Shown: positions 23,428 through 34,297 of the stretch, piece after piece | Layout of the letters: every line of letters begins with the position of its first letter | How positions within the stretch are numbered: the first letter of the stretch is position 1 | Origin: Amblyomma americanum | Lineage: Eukaryota > Arthropoda > Arachnida > Ixodida > Ixodidae | NCBI RefSeq assembly: GCF_052857255.1 | Contig: NC_135505.1 | Span: 27,780,499-27,844,498, forward strand | Direction of reading: 5' to 3' | Length of the DNA stretch: 64,000 nt | Notes under the pieces: model-generated | What the model was told of the DNA's origin: nothing | Seen by the model: only the letters and a program-made list of their open reading frames with translations | The model's database searches: none | Made by a program: the position numbers and the translations under genes

Positions 23428-25177
23428 GTGCGCCATTCGCAGTCCTTTCGCGAAAATCCACTGGATCCGTGGTTGCTAATCAAGGCTGATGGGGAAGTCA
23501 TTCACGCGCTCTTCACCTGCACGGCTGGGTTGGGGGAGGCATGCTGCCGCATTAGAGTAGTCCTCTTTTACTTAGAGGCTGTGATAGGTCGTCGCGAAAA
23601 CCATTCGTGGACCAGCAAAGAAAATGCCTGCTTGTCACCCCAGCTGGTGAATTTTCCGTGCCGGCCCATCGCGGACATGGAATTTTCATCGTCTACAATG
23701 AAAAACCGCAGCCGGAATGGCGACGAATATTCTAAAAACCAACTGGTTTAGGGAAGGGCTCATCGGTAGCTCCAACACCAGAAGAAATTAATGCATTTTC
23801 TTCTACTTTGAGCAATTCTAGTTGTCAACCTGCAGTCCTGTTCCTTATCCGAAATTTCTCGGAGCCATATGTACCTTTGAAAACAAACTTTCCACAAATA
23901 CTGCCTCAAAATCTTCGCACGGATAGCTGACCAGAATTGTGGGAGGAGGCACTAAATGAGTGCCACACAGCATTTGAAAACCTCTCAATTGATTCCGAGG
24001 TATGCATTTGACGTTATGCTGTTTCCATAGTTCAAAAACACTCTTCTCACTAAAAATATTTAGCCTTCCACATCACCTTCAGCGAGCCCATGGAGCCTTT
24101 TATTTTATTTTTTAGCATTGTAGCTGCGGTCACAGTCGCCATTCAAGCAAGAAAAATGAAATTGTTTGGACCTAATTCTAATATGACTGCCTGCAGTTCC
24201 TTAACATACTCTCAATAAGTGCCACATAAAATTTTCCTTGAGCGCAGGTCATATTGGTGATACAGTGTATGACGGATTTTCATTTTCTCACAAGTATGCG
24301 CTCTGATTGACAAGAAAACTCGAGCTTGCAGGCAGCATCAAGGAAGTGAGACCGACTTCATACTGGCCGCATAACAGCATCGATTGCCGGAGCAGTGTGT
24401 ACGACTTCATTGACCAAACCTTCCCAGAGCCTCCTAAACAAAACATTCCATCCAAAGGAATGAAATTTCCACACGCCTGCTACTGACTGGGGAAAGAACA
24501 AGGAGGCAACTGGAAGAGCCGCCTACGTAGCAGCCATGGCAACCCATCATGTGAGCTTACAGTGCGAGATCTCGGGGCTACACACAAGCTCATAATTCCC
24601 TTTCCTAGCTGCAACACCGGATAGGCTAATTGACTGTGCATGTTGTGGTAGAGGCCTGGTCGAAGTGAAGCGTCCGTATTGTGCCAGGGACTCATGCATT
24701 GAAGAACTTCCAGACAAAAAGGGTGCCTACCTCATTCATGAAGATGGGGATGTCAAGCTCTTAAGGCGCCACCACTATTCCTCCCAGGCTCAGATGCAGC
24801 TGTTCATCTGCAAACGAATTTACTGTGATTTTGTTGTGTGGACAAACGAAGACCTCTTCATTGAGAAAATCTCTCTTGATGAGAACTTTTGCACAGAAAT
24901 GTTGAAGGGCTCACTTTATTTCCAAAAAGTGGTCTTGCCACAGGTTTTCTTTGGTTATTGGAGTGTCACTGCTCAGAGTGATGAGGCACATTTTGAAAAA
25001 TATGAGGACAATGAGAAATACTGCTATTGTAAGCAACCCGAGTACGGTGGCATGGTTGAATGTGATGGCAAGAAGTGTTCACGGAAGTGGTTTCGCTTTA
25101 AATGTGTCAACTTGAAGAGGCCGCCAAAATCACGGAAGTGGTTCTGCAACGAATGCAAGCCACCGAGTTTGAAATAA
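23428..25177 (+). pseudogene. YqaJ-type nuclease gene with SWIM-like and PHD-finger modules, broken
   Basis: Three recognisable parts lie in order. First (23428-23751, after a TTTCCAG acceptor), a SWIM-like segment around FTCTAGLGEAC. Second, a linker in another frame (23754-23998, PTPEEINAF). Third (24328-25000), the YqaJ/lambda-exonuclease fold with FPFLAATPDRL, GLVEVKRPY and YSSQAQMQL, which carry the D, E-x-K and Q positions. A PHD-like finger ends the protein at a TAA (25175-25177). The lesions are a frame change at 23751, a TGA at 23928-23930, a frame change at about 24486 and a TAA at 24593-24595. In the SWIM part, one Cys and the His of C-x-C...C-x-H are replaced (F and R). In the PHD part, the ligand His is Arg (WFRFKC). 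The interval 24000-24320 may be an intron. YqaJ genes with such modules are multi-copy in ticks; function here would be lost. Confidence 0.8.
24982..25177 (+). pseudogene. PHD-finger C-terminus of the YqaJ gene
   Basis: Cysteines are spaced as in a PHD finger: C-x-C near the start (CYCKQ), then MVECDGKKC, then WFRFKC, then WFCNEC. Seven of the eight zinc ligands are seen; the histidine position is arginine. It is in the same frame as the YqaJ core. The stop codon overlaps AAATAAAG, which may act as the polyadenylation signal. Confidence 0.75.
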
Positions 25178-25269
25178 AGGTTCTCGAGCATTGCTAACTC
25201 CGGCTGTGTACACATTCTTTACATTCATATATATACAATAATAATATAGTAATATTAATGAAGATCGCT

Positions 25270-26581
25270 TTATTGTAGAGCTGAAAGGGCTGGCGGCGCA
25301 ACCGTCGCACAAACTGACCCAGCAGCAGCGGCAACAGAACAGACTTCCAGGGCGAGCTCGACCTCTCCAACGCGCGCGGCAGCCGGTCGCTGAGGTCGGC
25401 CGAACCTCTTCATCGCCGTCGATGGTGGCGCACTGTCGTCTTTTTCATTGCAACTACCCCGGCGACAAGCGAAAGCCATCCTGTCGACTAAGGACGAAGA
25501 GATGACAAGGGGGTCATAGTATGGCTTTAGCCGGCTGACATGAACAATTTCGCGGCCCCGACAGCGATGATCCGAAGAGGGGGTCACTGGCTCGATGGTT
25601 TAGTTCATATGTGACGTGCGCTCCAAGACACGGTATGGGCCGAGGTACTTAACTGCAAACTTGGAGGCAGCCGGCACAGACAACCAGACTAGCGATTCAG
25701 TGGGAAAGCCATGGGCGGACTGGCCGTGGTCACTCGCATATGTGCGGAGGCCTTGAGTCGTACTCGTCAACGGGCGAGCCAGCTGGCGGCACAGCTCGGC
25801 ATCACGGGCAACGTCAGAGAGAAAAGTGCATTCCGAGCGGTCGGGGTGGTACGGAAGGACGGTATCCAGAAGACAAGAAGGTTCACGACCATATAGAAGA
25901 AAGAATCTAGAAAAACCGTTTGTGGCTTGAGAGGCAGTATTGTAAGCTAAAGTGACGAGTACAAGTACTTGATCCCAATTGGAGGCGTCGGAGGAAATGT
26001 ACATGACGAGCATATCTCCAGGAGTCCGATTGAAGCGTTTAGTGAGGCCGTTCGTTTGGGGATGGTAGGCAGTGGTGTTGCGATGAACGGTGTGGCACGC
26101 ATCCAGTAGCTCGTGAACGACGTCAGATAAGAAAACACGGCCGCGGTCGCTGAGAAGTTCTCGAGGGGCGCCGTGACGCAGGATGAAATGATGGAGGAGG
26201 AAGGATGCCACGTCACGAGCACTAGCAGAGGGCAGGGCTGCCGTCTCCGCATACCTAGTGAGGTGGTCCACGGCAACTATATTCCAATGATTCCCGGCAG
26301 GCGTGGGCGGCAGAGAACCATACAGATCGACGCCCACGCGATCGAAGGGGTGAGCTGGGCAAGGCAATGGCTGTAACGGGCCGGGGGAGGGGCGAGGAGA
26401 GAACTTGCGCTGCTGACAGGCAATGCAGGAGCGTATATAACGGCGAACAAAATTGTACATTCCACGCTAGTAGTATCGCTGTCCCAGACGTTCGTAGGTT
26501 TTCAGCAATCCTGCATGAGCGCTTTGTGGGTCGGAATGGTGATGCGCACAAACTTCAGGGCGAAGTTGGCGAGGAATAACC
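25270..26581 (-). pseudogene. Gypsy A integrase
   Basis: In order: an H2C2-type zinc region (H-x-H...H-A-G, then SCIACQQRK), the integrase core with GVDLYG and LLSDRGR supplying the first two acidic residues, and NGLTKRFNRT, where the third catalytic residue (Glu in the family's NGLTERFNRT) is Lys. A C-terminal segment with DHRCRGREIVHVSRLKPYY follows. In-frame stops lie at 26467-26469 (TAG) and 25600-25602 (TAA). The reading frame is otherwise continuous over 430 codons. The stops and the missing Glu mean no active integrase. Confidence 0.85.
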
Positions 26582-26724
26582 AAGAGCCATTTGCGGCCAT
26601 CCGGGTGATAGTTGCGGCGATATAGTAGAGAGTCGCGAATAATGAAATGAGAAGCTTGACGACGAAGGGCTCGAGGTAACGAAGCCGTAGTCAGCGCACT
26701 GAGGGCATCTAAGAGCGAAGAAAT

Positions 26725-27612
26725 TCATGGATCTCGACGCTGTTCCATGGAGAGGTCCGTGGCAATGAGCGCGGCCAGCGCCGAGGCGGACATGGACGAC
26801 GAAAGCGTAGGAGATGGCAGAGGTGAGCGCGACAAGGCGTCAGCGTCGGAATGTTTGTGGCCAGACCGATATACGACGTTAATGCCGTATTCCTGAAGAC
26901 GAAGGGCCAAGCGGCCGAGGCGTCCAGAAGAGTCTTTGAGAGAAGCCAACCAGCAGAGGGCATGGTGGTCAGTAACGACGTCGATGGGGTGGCCATAAAG
27001 GTAAGGACGAAATTTTGTGAGTGCCCAGACTATGGCGAGGCACTACTTTTCCGTAAAAGTGTAATTAGACTCGGCTTTCGTCAGCGTACGACTGGCGTAA
27101 GCAACAACGTATTCGGAAAAGCCGGCCTTACGTTGTGCAAGGACGGCTCCGAGGCCTACTCCGCTGGCGTCGGTGTGCAACTCGGTTGGCGCACTGGGGT
27201 CGTAATGGCGCTCGATTGGTGGTGAAGTCAGAAGACGACGAAGGGTAGCGAAAGCAGCGTCTCAGGGTGAGTGTCAAGCACACAGATCGGCGGGCCCATT
27301 CAGGAGCTTCGTAAGCGGGGCGATGATAGAGGCGAAGTTGCGCACAAAGCGGCGAAAATGTGAGCACAGGCCCACGAAGCTTCGGAGCTCCTTAACAGAA
27401 GTCGGTTTGGGAAAGTTTGTGACAGCGTGAAGCTTCTCCGGATCGGGGAGGATGCCATCTTTGGAGACGACATGGCAGAATATGGTCAGTTGGCGGGCAC
27501 CAAATCGACATTTCTTGAGGTTGAGTTGGAGGCCAGCGTGGGTGAGACAGCGCAGTATCTTGTGCAAGCGCTCGAGATGCGTCGGAAAATCAGGTGAAAA
27601 AAACAACAACAT
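26725..27612 (-). pseudogene. Gypsy A reverse transcriptase thumb and RNase H
   Basis: The 27612 side begins with [12 protein letters not shown] and the thumb region with KCRFGARQL and [18 protein letters not shown]. RNase H follows around [14 protein letters not shown], then [10 protein letters not shown], and ends with [14 protein letters not shown]. The part between 26950 and 27270 is broken by stop codons. It is separated from the upstream RT frame by a one-base shift in a T/A run near 27595. Confidence 0.75.
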
Positions 27613-28680
27613 CGTCTAAATAGCATAGCCAAATGTGCCATTTGAGGCCACGCAAGATGTTGTCCATCATGGACTCAAACGTTGCGGGAGCGTTACAGAG
27701 GCCGAATGGCATCACGTTGAATTCATAGAGGCCGTCAGGAGTGACAAAAGCTGTTTTCTGGCGGTCAAATTCAGCCATGGGGACTTGCCAATAGCCGGAA
27801 CGGAGATCCAGGGAGGAGAAGAACTCGGCTCTATGCAAACAGTCGAGGGCGTCATCAATACGGGGTAGTGGGTAAACGTCTTTGCGCGTAATTTTGTTTA
27901 GGCGACGGTAATCAACACAAAACCGAGTTGAACCATCCTTCTTTTTGACGAGCACGACGGGCGAAGACCACGGACTAGAAGAGGACTGGATAACGCCGCG
28001 GTGCAGCATGTCGTAAACCTGTTCAGCGATGACGCGGCACTCTGGATGCGACACACGGTAGGGGCGCTGGTGGAGAGGGGCATGAGGGCCTGTATCAATG
28101 CGGTGAACGACGGTGGTCGCACGGCCTAAATAAGTTGCCTGGTGATCGAAGTAAGAACGAAACTTGTGAAGCAGGGCAAGGAGTTTCTCGCGGTGAGCTG
28201 GGTCGAGGTCGCTGGCCACTGAATGGTGAAACATTTCCGGGGAGAGCCGTTCGGAGACAGCACTAGGCGGTGTGAGGGCGGCGACGGAGGTACCACCGAA
28301 AAGAGTTTCATCGTCGGAGGGCATGAGCAGGTCAAGCTGTTCTATGTGTCCAAGACATTCTCCATGGAGCAAGGTGAATTGATAGGGCGAGGGATTCGAG
28401 ACGACGAGTTCGGTTGCACCGTGGCGTATGTCGAGGACGGCGAATGGAAGAGGTAGGTGTCGCCGAGAAGCGAGGATGGGCGAAGGCGCGAAGAGTACAG
28501 TCTCGCTGGACCCAGAGGTGGTGGGCACGGAACGAGCGCGGCACTGGCGGGGAGAACATCGGTGCCCGCGCCAACAACAAGTTTGGTACCAGAGAAAGAC
28601 GGAGGGTCGTCGGCTAGCGTATCAGGGAGCACGGAGAATGCCACATGAGCACGGGCAGTCTATGACGGCATGATGGCGGG
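27590..28680 (-). pseudogene. Gypsy A protease C-terminus and reverse transcriptase palm
   Basis: The upstream end has the WDFLSRHHAVIDC segment that follows the protease ILG motif in this family. A linker ends in GHIEQLD and the RT then runs through SSSPWSSPVVLVKKKDG, FCVDYRRLNKIT, MPFGLCNAPATF and CYLDDVVVF. The YLDD catalytic box is intact. The linker shifts frame near 28528, and a second shift occurs right after YLDD. Nearest relatives would be other tick Ty3/Gypsy pol proteins. Confidence 0.85.
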
Positions 28681-28694
28681 ATAGAAAATCCCAG
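28681..28694. repeat. Target-site duplication, left copy (LINE in Gypsy A)
   Basis: ATAGAAAATCCCAG, identical to 36783-36796. Removing the LINE and one copy restores contiguity of the protease region of Gypsy A. Confidence 0.9.
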
Positions 28695-28980
28695 AGATTC
28701 CTCCGCCGGCTGTCGAGGTGGTCGGATATGCGTCCGACGAGCTCCGACGACAACGGGGGTGACGCAGCACCCAGGACTCTGGATGCGTAGAAACTGTCTG
28801 GAATCACCGACCAAGGAAGCTCCATCATCGGACGCACCGATATTCACGGGACCGAGTTATCTTGATTTTCGAGGCTTGCGGAACCCCACGTGTAGCAAGC
28901 GGAGTTAAGCCTAACGAGGCTTAGGTCGGCGAAGGAAGGAACCGAGACCTAAGGGTCTCCAGCAGGCGACTCTAAGAGAA

Positions 28981-30718
28981 ATGGAAATCGTAGAAGGCAC
29001 GGATATAGATCCGGAAGAGCTGATGATATCTGGTCAATGGTTCAAAGCGAAGAAAAGCGGGAAAATAGCCCCGGCGGAGATAGAAGATAGCGGCCACGTG
29101 GCCGGGAACCGATACGCACGAGAGCGTGCAGTGGAGCGACGCGAAGGAAGAATAAAGGCAAAGAAGTAGGTGGAAAGGCAATATACGAGAATTCCGCCCG
29201 ACTACGAGAAGATAATTATGAGACCTTAAGGGGGACTGGAAAAATTACTCAAATTCGGAGGAGCCTTCCTGGCTGACGCAATCAGCGCAGCGGCTGGGGC
29301 AAGCGACAAAGGCGTGAACGACATCATCACGTTCAACACAAAACAGCAATCGATCCTCATCGCTACGAAGGACAAAATAAAGAGGAATAAATACGCAGCG
29401 ACCAGAGAGCTGACGATAGGCACGGAAAAGGTGAGCGTCAACGCATACGTGGCGGCGCCGGAGAACAGCGGAAAAGGCGTCATATACGACACCCCTCTAT
29501 TCTGGACTGAAGACGAAATCAAAGAGAGCCTGGAGTACTTCAGCGCAAAGAACCCCCCAATCCTAGGAGTGAGAAGACTGGGAAAGGCAACGAAGGCCGT
29601 GCTTATCCTCTTCGAAGAGAGCACGGTTCCAAGGCAAGTGTACCTTTCACCCACGCCGACGAGATGCGTCCTGTGCAAGAAAAAGTACGAGGTATGCTAT
29701 GCGTGTGGCCGAATGGGGCACAGATCGGACGTGTGCCCGAACCCAGACAACAAAAAGTGCCGAGGATGCGGAGAAGAAAACCCGCAGGAAGATCACCAAT
29801 GCGAAGCCAAGTGCCAGCTCTGCGGAAAAGAGCACCCACTCGGCGACAAAAAGTGAAAAGAGCTATACCGAACATCGTACGAAATCAAGAACGAAATCTG
29901 AGAGATGAAAAAGGACAAACAAGAAGAGCTGGCGACCCAGCAACAGAAACCCCTGGCGGACGGAGACAAGAAACTCCGCAAGGAGGACTTCCCCAAGCTG
30001 GGAGGAAACAGCAAAGGAAACCCGCCGACCCCCGGGAGCCAGGAGACCAAGGGACGTAGGAGATCGAGATCAAGGGACCCAAAGGACCCCTGGGGCAAGA
30101 GAAGGAGCAGAAGCAGGGATCCAAGCAGAGAACCCAAACAAGTAAGCTTTGTAGAAGGGCCCTCCCAGGCTAAAAATGATAATTACAGAGAAATAGAACA
30201 GTTAAAGAAAAAAGTAGATGAGCTTCAAGGGTTCATAAATAACCTCATGAAAGCACAAAAAGAAAGAGAAAAGGCAACATCCCCCCCTCCCCGGACACAA
30301 CCCGCACAACCCATAGAGGTAGCTGAACAAACTACCCCCCCCCCCCAACACTCAAGCGGTAGGAAATGGTAGGAGAGAAAATGGAGGAGGCAGAAACAGT
30401 CAGAAGACCCCCACTTAAACGAAAAGGAGATAATGAAACAGACATATGGGAAGAGCTAAAGAATGAATGTGAAGCAAATAGGAACGCGATAAAAGCGATG
30501 CAGACAGAACAAAGAGACTTCATGGCGCTCACATGGCTGCACTCAGCCAGATACAAGAGAATATAAATCAAAGATTTGAAAGCATAACAGCAGAACTGCA
30601 GGCGCAGAGAACCAAACTACAAACACAAAGAACCGAGCTGATTGCCCTTGGAGAGCGACAGAAAAACTTAGAGGACACTGTTACTCAAATTCAATATGGC
30701 CAGAAACGCACAAAATAA
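28981..30718 (+). pseudogene. LINE ORF1 (gag-like, CCHC zinc knuckles)
   Basis: A nucleic-acid-binding protein of the element. The N-terminal part begins MEIVEGTDIDPEEL. The central part (29239-29856) contains three Cys/His motifs: CYACGRMGHRSDVC (classic CCHC), CRGCGEENPQEDHQC, and CQLCGKEHPLGDKK followed by TGA where the last cysteine codon would be. The frame continues after that TGA (29854-29856) and another at 29899-29901 into a serine/arginine-rich region and a coiled-coil stretch. It shifts frame near 30366 and again near 30533, and ends at a TAA (30716-30718) overlapping ORF2 by about 23 nt. An in-frame stop also lies at 29167-29169. Confidence 0.8.
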
Positions 30719-31837
30719 GTCTATCATTTGGCAGTGGAACTGCCGAGGATTCCAACGCAAGCGAGCGTTACTGCAAAACTACATAGACACATTAGTAGAG
30801 AAGCCGCTGGCAATAGCGCTGCAAGAGACCGGGAAATTAGCATCCCTCCCAGGATATCAGGCGTTTCACAGTGATAAAGGGGAAAAATCGCGGGTAACAA
30901 CCCTAGTGAAAAGAAACATAGCAACAATTGAAAACGATATTCAATACAGGGACATAGAAGGAGTCTTAGTGGAGATGCTTACGGGTAGGAAAGAAGAGCC
31001 CAGTCTTTCTACTAAACATCTACTCAAGCCCTAAACAGAAAAAGATCACGTTCAGGGCCATCTTCCGAAAAGCTCGAAAAGCAGCGGGAAAGAACCCCCT
31101 CTTCATCGTAGGAGACTTAAATGCGGTGCATGAGGAGTGGGGATACAACAGGAAAGACGGCAAGGGAAAGCAGCTGTGGGAGGATATACAAGAACTGAGC
31201 CTCTTACTACACACCGACCCAGGAAACCCAACTAGACAAGGAAACAGTATTACCGCGGACACCACACCCGATCTAACACTCTCCAAAAACACCAGAACAG
31301 TAACGTGGGAAAATACAGGACAAGACCTAGGCTGTGACCACTATATAATTGCCACTACGCTAATGAAGGGAGTCAAAGAAAAACGATTAAAACAGCCAAA
31401 AGTCACAGAATTGGACAAATTTAGAAAGCGGAGGGAGGAATCTTCAGCCGCAACCATCACGGGCCTAGGAGAATAGACAGACACACTCAAAAGACATGCC
31501 GCCGAAGCAACGGTAACTCTAGAAGGCCAAGACGCCCCACTCATAGCAGACAACAAACTACTGCACATGTGGGAGGCAAAAGGTAGTCTAGAAAACCGAC
31601 TCAAAAGACAGAAATGGAACCGGAATCTAAAAAGAAAAGCCAGATTAAATCGAGAAATTAAAAAATACGAACTATAACTATGCGAACAAAATTGGTGCAG
31701 CAAATGCGACGACATAGAAAAAGGCACGAGTCTAGCAAAAATATGGAACATTCTAAGACGCTTACTAGACCCAACCCAATCCAGGTCGCAGACAAACATA
31801 AGACTAGCCAAGACGCGACATAAATACGACGGAACAG
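30696..31837 (+). pseudogene. LINE ORF2, 5' part (APE-type endonuclease and linker)
   Basis: It starts at the ATG overlapping the end of ORF1. Endonuclease motifs are IIWQWNCRGFQRKR at the start, IALQET (catalytic Glu), LFIVGDLNAVHEEWG and, near the end, LGCDHYIIATTL (the S/C-D-H motif). A frameshift lies near 31005. TAG at 31474-31476 and a TAA near 31675 interrupt the linker. The part stops at the insertion of the LTR element, preceded by the ACAG duplication at 31834-31837. Confidence 0.85.
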
Positions 31838-32424
31838 TGTGGGGTTGAATTGGGGAGATAAGTACTTTCTCCCCACTCGATCGCGGCTGACACGGTTCAA
31901 AGCCGCCCGGACCCCACCCCGTGATCGCGTACGCTACCGAGCGCTCGCCGACCACGGCGGGCCTTGCTCTGGGGGAACAAAGGAACGACACATTGGCTGA
32001 CACAAACAGGCATTTATTGCTACAGAAACAATAACGCCAGCTAGCAACAAGGTACGCTAATGAATCGAGGGCGTCCGACTCACCAGCAAGGTTCCGAGCG
32101 AATGTTCGCCCGCGCTAGGGCAAGGGATATAAACTCCGCAGGCCGGACGGGACGAGTACGGGAGCCTGTCTCCCCGTCGCTTCTTCGCCCCGTCGGCGAA
32201 GAGCGGAGCCCCGAGCGACGCGTCCGCTCAGGCTCATTATCCCGGCCGAAGAGAGCCCATCTCCCGCGGGCAGGCTTCAGCAGTCTCCCGCGCAGCGACG
32301 CTGGCGCCCTCTCTTGCCAGTTAATGTAACTGACAAGGGAATCCGCTCAGCCTCGAGGTGAGACCGCCGCTGCACGGTGCCTCGCGGGAAAGCAAACTCA
32401 GGGGCTGCAGGGCAGGTCCCCACA
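31838..32424 (-). repeat. 3' LTR (element in minus orientation)
   Basis: TGTGGGG at the low end and CCCCACA at the high end form the terminal inverted bases. The minus strand carries an AATAAA signal (plus-strand TTTATT at 32013-32018) and a TTTATATC box upstream of it, in the order expected for U3-R-U5. Confidence 0.9.
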
Positions 32425-32440
32425 TCCCCTCAACCTTAAA
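32425..32440 (-). promoter_or_regulatory. Polypurine tract of the LTR element
   Basis: The minus strand reads GGTTGAGGGGA directly before the TGTGGGG of the LTR, the expected plus-strand primer position. Confidence 0.7.
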
Positions 32441-33690
32441 TAGACCCACGCGCCTGAAAGTACATGCTATGGAGGAGTCTCCTGGTCTTCATGTCTTTGA
32501 GGCACGTCTTGCAGCGGAGGTCACGCCGACTTCCGCGGTATTCAGAAGGCGGCGTGAAGGTCTCCGCTGGGACGACTCGTATGGCCCACGGACTACCGTG
32601 TCCGCAGGCCCGCGAATCGAAGGCCGGTGGGAAAACTGCAGGCCAGGATCCTGCAGTAGTCGCCAGGGCAGCAGCAGCCGGAGGTGACTGCTGACTGGTC
32701 TCGCCACAGCTGCCCCGGATGGATGCGGCGAACAGGATACAGGCCGCTCCGTCGCAGCAGGTGGCAGCGAGACGATGTGCACCGGTCAGCAAGCCTGGGT
32801 GGCTCCACAGGATCTGCAAAATTGTCGAAACGCTCTCGGCGTGCCTTTAACGTAGGTCACGGGAGGGGAAACGGCATCCGCAAGGGCCTCGTGGCACAAT
32901 GCCTAACTTGCTAGCAAAACGTGTCGGCGGCTGTGCAAACGCAAAGTTCGAGTGAACAAAGCCCTTTCTTGAGTTGAACGAGACTGCTCAGTTCGTGCGA
33001 GGTTGCAAAAAAAACGGACGGGCAGCAAAGTGCGCCCCCTCTCAACGTCACGGTCCGGTGGTCATGTCTCTTTTAATGTGGTGCAGGCAGCTCCGAAAAG
33101 CCTCAGGCCTAACGACCATTCCGACAACGACCGTGACCACAACAAAGACCCGAAACGGGTTTTGTGCGCGCAGCCGCGAGGAGACATCAGCTTTGTGGGG
33201 TGGTCCTACCCCGCTCACTGCACAAAGCAGCTTCTGAGCGGTCGGCGCCCACCGTATCGGACGGTGTCGGAGCGCCCGGTGCCGAGCTGCAATACCAGCG
33301 AGCTCGTAGCGGCACCCGTGGCCCCAGGCCACCCGGAGCCGCGACTCCCAGAGTCGAAAAAGGGATAGTAGAGAAAATATATATACAGAAACTCGGACCA
33401 CCCACGCGGCTTCCGTACTCACTCGCTTCGGGCTCGGCGACTCCGCGGGCGCTAGGCCTCGAACTCCCTCGATGCGGACCAAGTCATTCTCACGAAGAAA
33501 CTCCAGGGGAAAAAAATGTGCTGAGCATGTCGAAAAGTTCAAACATGCTGCAGCGCAATACACCTCGCACTCAAGAAAGCATGCCGCAGGTCCTAGCGAT
33601 CAAAATTCACTCTAGGCCTAGCACTTGTCAAGTCCGGACAAAGAGCGTTCCTCGAACCGAACCGACAGTCGTCCAATGTTCCAAGAGCAG

Positions 33691-33708
33691 GCCCCACGTT
33701 GGGCGCCA
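33691..33708 (-). promoter_or_regulatory. Primer-binding site (tRNA-Lys type)
   Basis: The minus strand reads TGGCGCCCAACGTGGGGC, two bases inside the 5' LTR. This is the known complement of the 3' end of tRNA-Lys(CUU), the class used by type-D and several insect retroelements. It fixes the orientation of the element. Confidence 0.88.
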
Positions 33709-33710
33709 GA

Positions 33711-34297
33711 TGTGGGGTTGACATGGGGAGACAAGTACGTTCTCCCCACTCAATCGCGGCTGACACGGTTCAAATCCGCCCGGACCCCACCCCGTGATCG
33801 CGTACGCTACCGAGCGCACGCCGACCACGGCGGGCCTTGCTCTGGGGGAACAAAGGAACGACACATTGGCTGACACAAACAGGCATTTATTGCTACAGAA
33901 ACAATAACGCCAGCTAGCAACAAGGTACGCTAATGAATCGAGGGCGTCCGACTCACCAGCAAGGTTCCGAGCGAATGTTCGCCCGCGCTAGGGCAAGGGA
34001 TATAAACTCCGCAGGCCGGACGGGACGAGTACGGGAGCCTGTCTCCCCGTCGCTTCTTCGCCCCGCCGGCGAAGAGCGGAGCCGTGAGCGACGCGTCCGC
34101 TCGCGGCGATTATCCCAGCCGAAGCGACCCCATCTCCCGCGGGCAGGCTTCAGCAGTCTCCCGCGCAGCGACGCTGGCGCCCTCTCTTGCCAGTTAATGT
34201 AACTGACAAGGGAATCCGCTCAGCCTCGAGGTGAGACCGCCGCTGCACGGTGCCTCGCGGGAAAGCAAACTCAGGGGCTGCAGGGCAGGTCCCCACA
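33711..34297 (-). repeat. 5' LTR (element in minus orientation)
   Basis: Same length and ends as the 3' LTR. The minus-strand AATAAA corresponds to TTTATT at 33886-33891. Differences from the other LTR cluster around the stretch near 34070-34130. Confidence 0.9.

Larger units (their letters stand above)
25265..28694 (-). mobile_element. Gypsy A, 3' part (protease end to integrase)
   Basis: A minus-strand Ty3/Gypsy element. It runs from the protease C-terminus (28680 side) through reverse transcriptase, RNase H and integrase to a C-terminal tail ending near 25270. No LTR was found at the low end, so it is truncated about 90 bp from the YqaJ stop codon. At 28681-28694 it is interrupted by a LINE; the element resumes at 36797. 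Both junctions share the 14-bp duplication ATAGAAAATCCCAG. Confidence 0.85.
32425..33710 (-). other. Internal region of the LTR element, no recognisable protein
   Basis: 1,286 bp. Frames of up to 171 codons exist (for example the minus-strand frame at 33048-33563), but none shows gag, protease, RT or integrase motifs and the base composition explains them. Confidence 0.7.
31838..34297 (-). mobile_element. Non-autonomous LTR retroelement (2.46 kb) inside the LINE
   Basis: Two 587-bp LTRs (31838-32424 and 33711-34297) start with TG and end with CA and flank 1,286 bp of internal DNA. The orientation is minus: an 18-nt primer-binding site lies next to the right LTR and a GA-rich polypurine tract next to the left one. 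The flanking duplication is ACAG. The internal region has no gag, protease, RT or integrase similarity in any frame, so the element needed proteins from a relative (TRIM/LARD-like by definition). The LTRs differ at about 18 positions by eye, roughly 3 percent. Confidence 0.9.

Noticed and set aside
31341..32003. 220-codon minus-strand frame
   Set aside because: Antisense to LINE ORF2 and running into the LTR; no similarity of its own.
33048..33563. 171-codon minus-strand frame in the LTR element interior
   Set aside because: In the element's sense orientation, but lacks any gag or pol motif and has no supporting start; best treated as non-coding interior.
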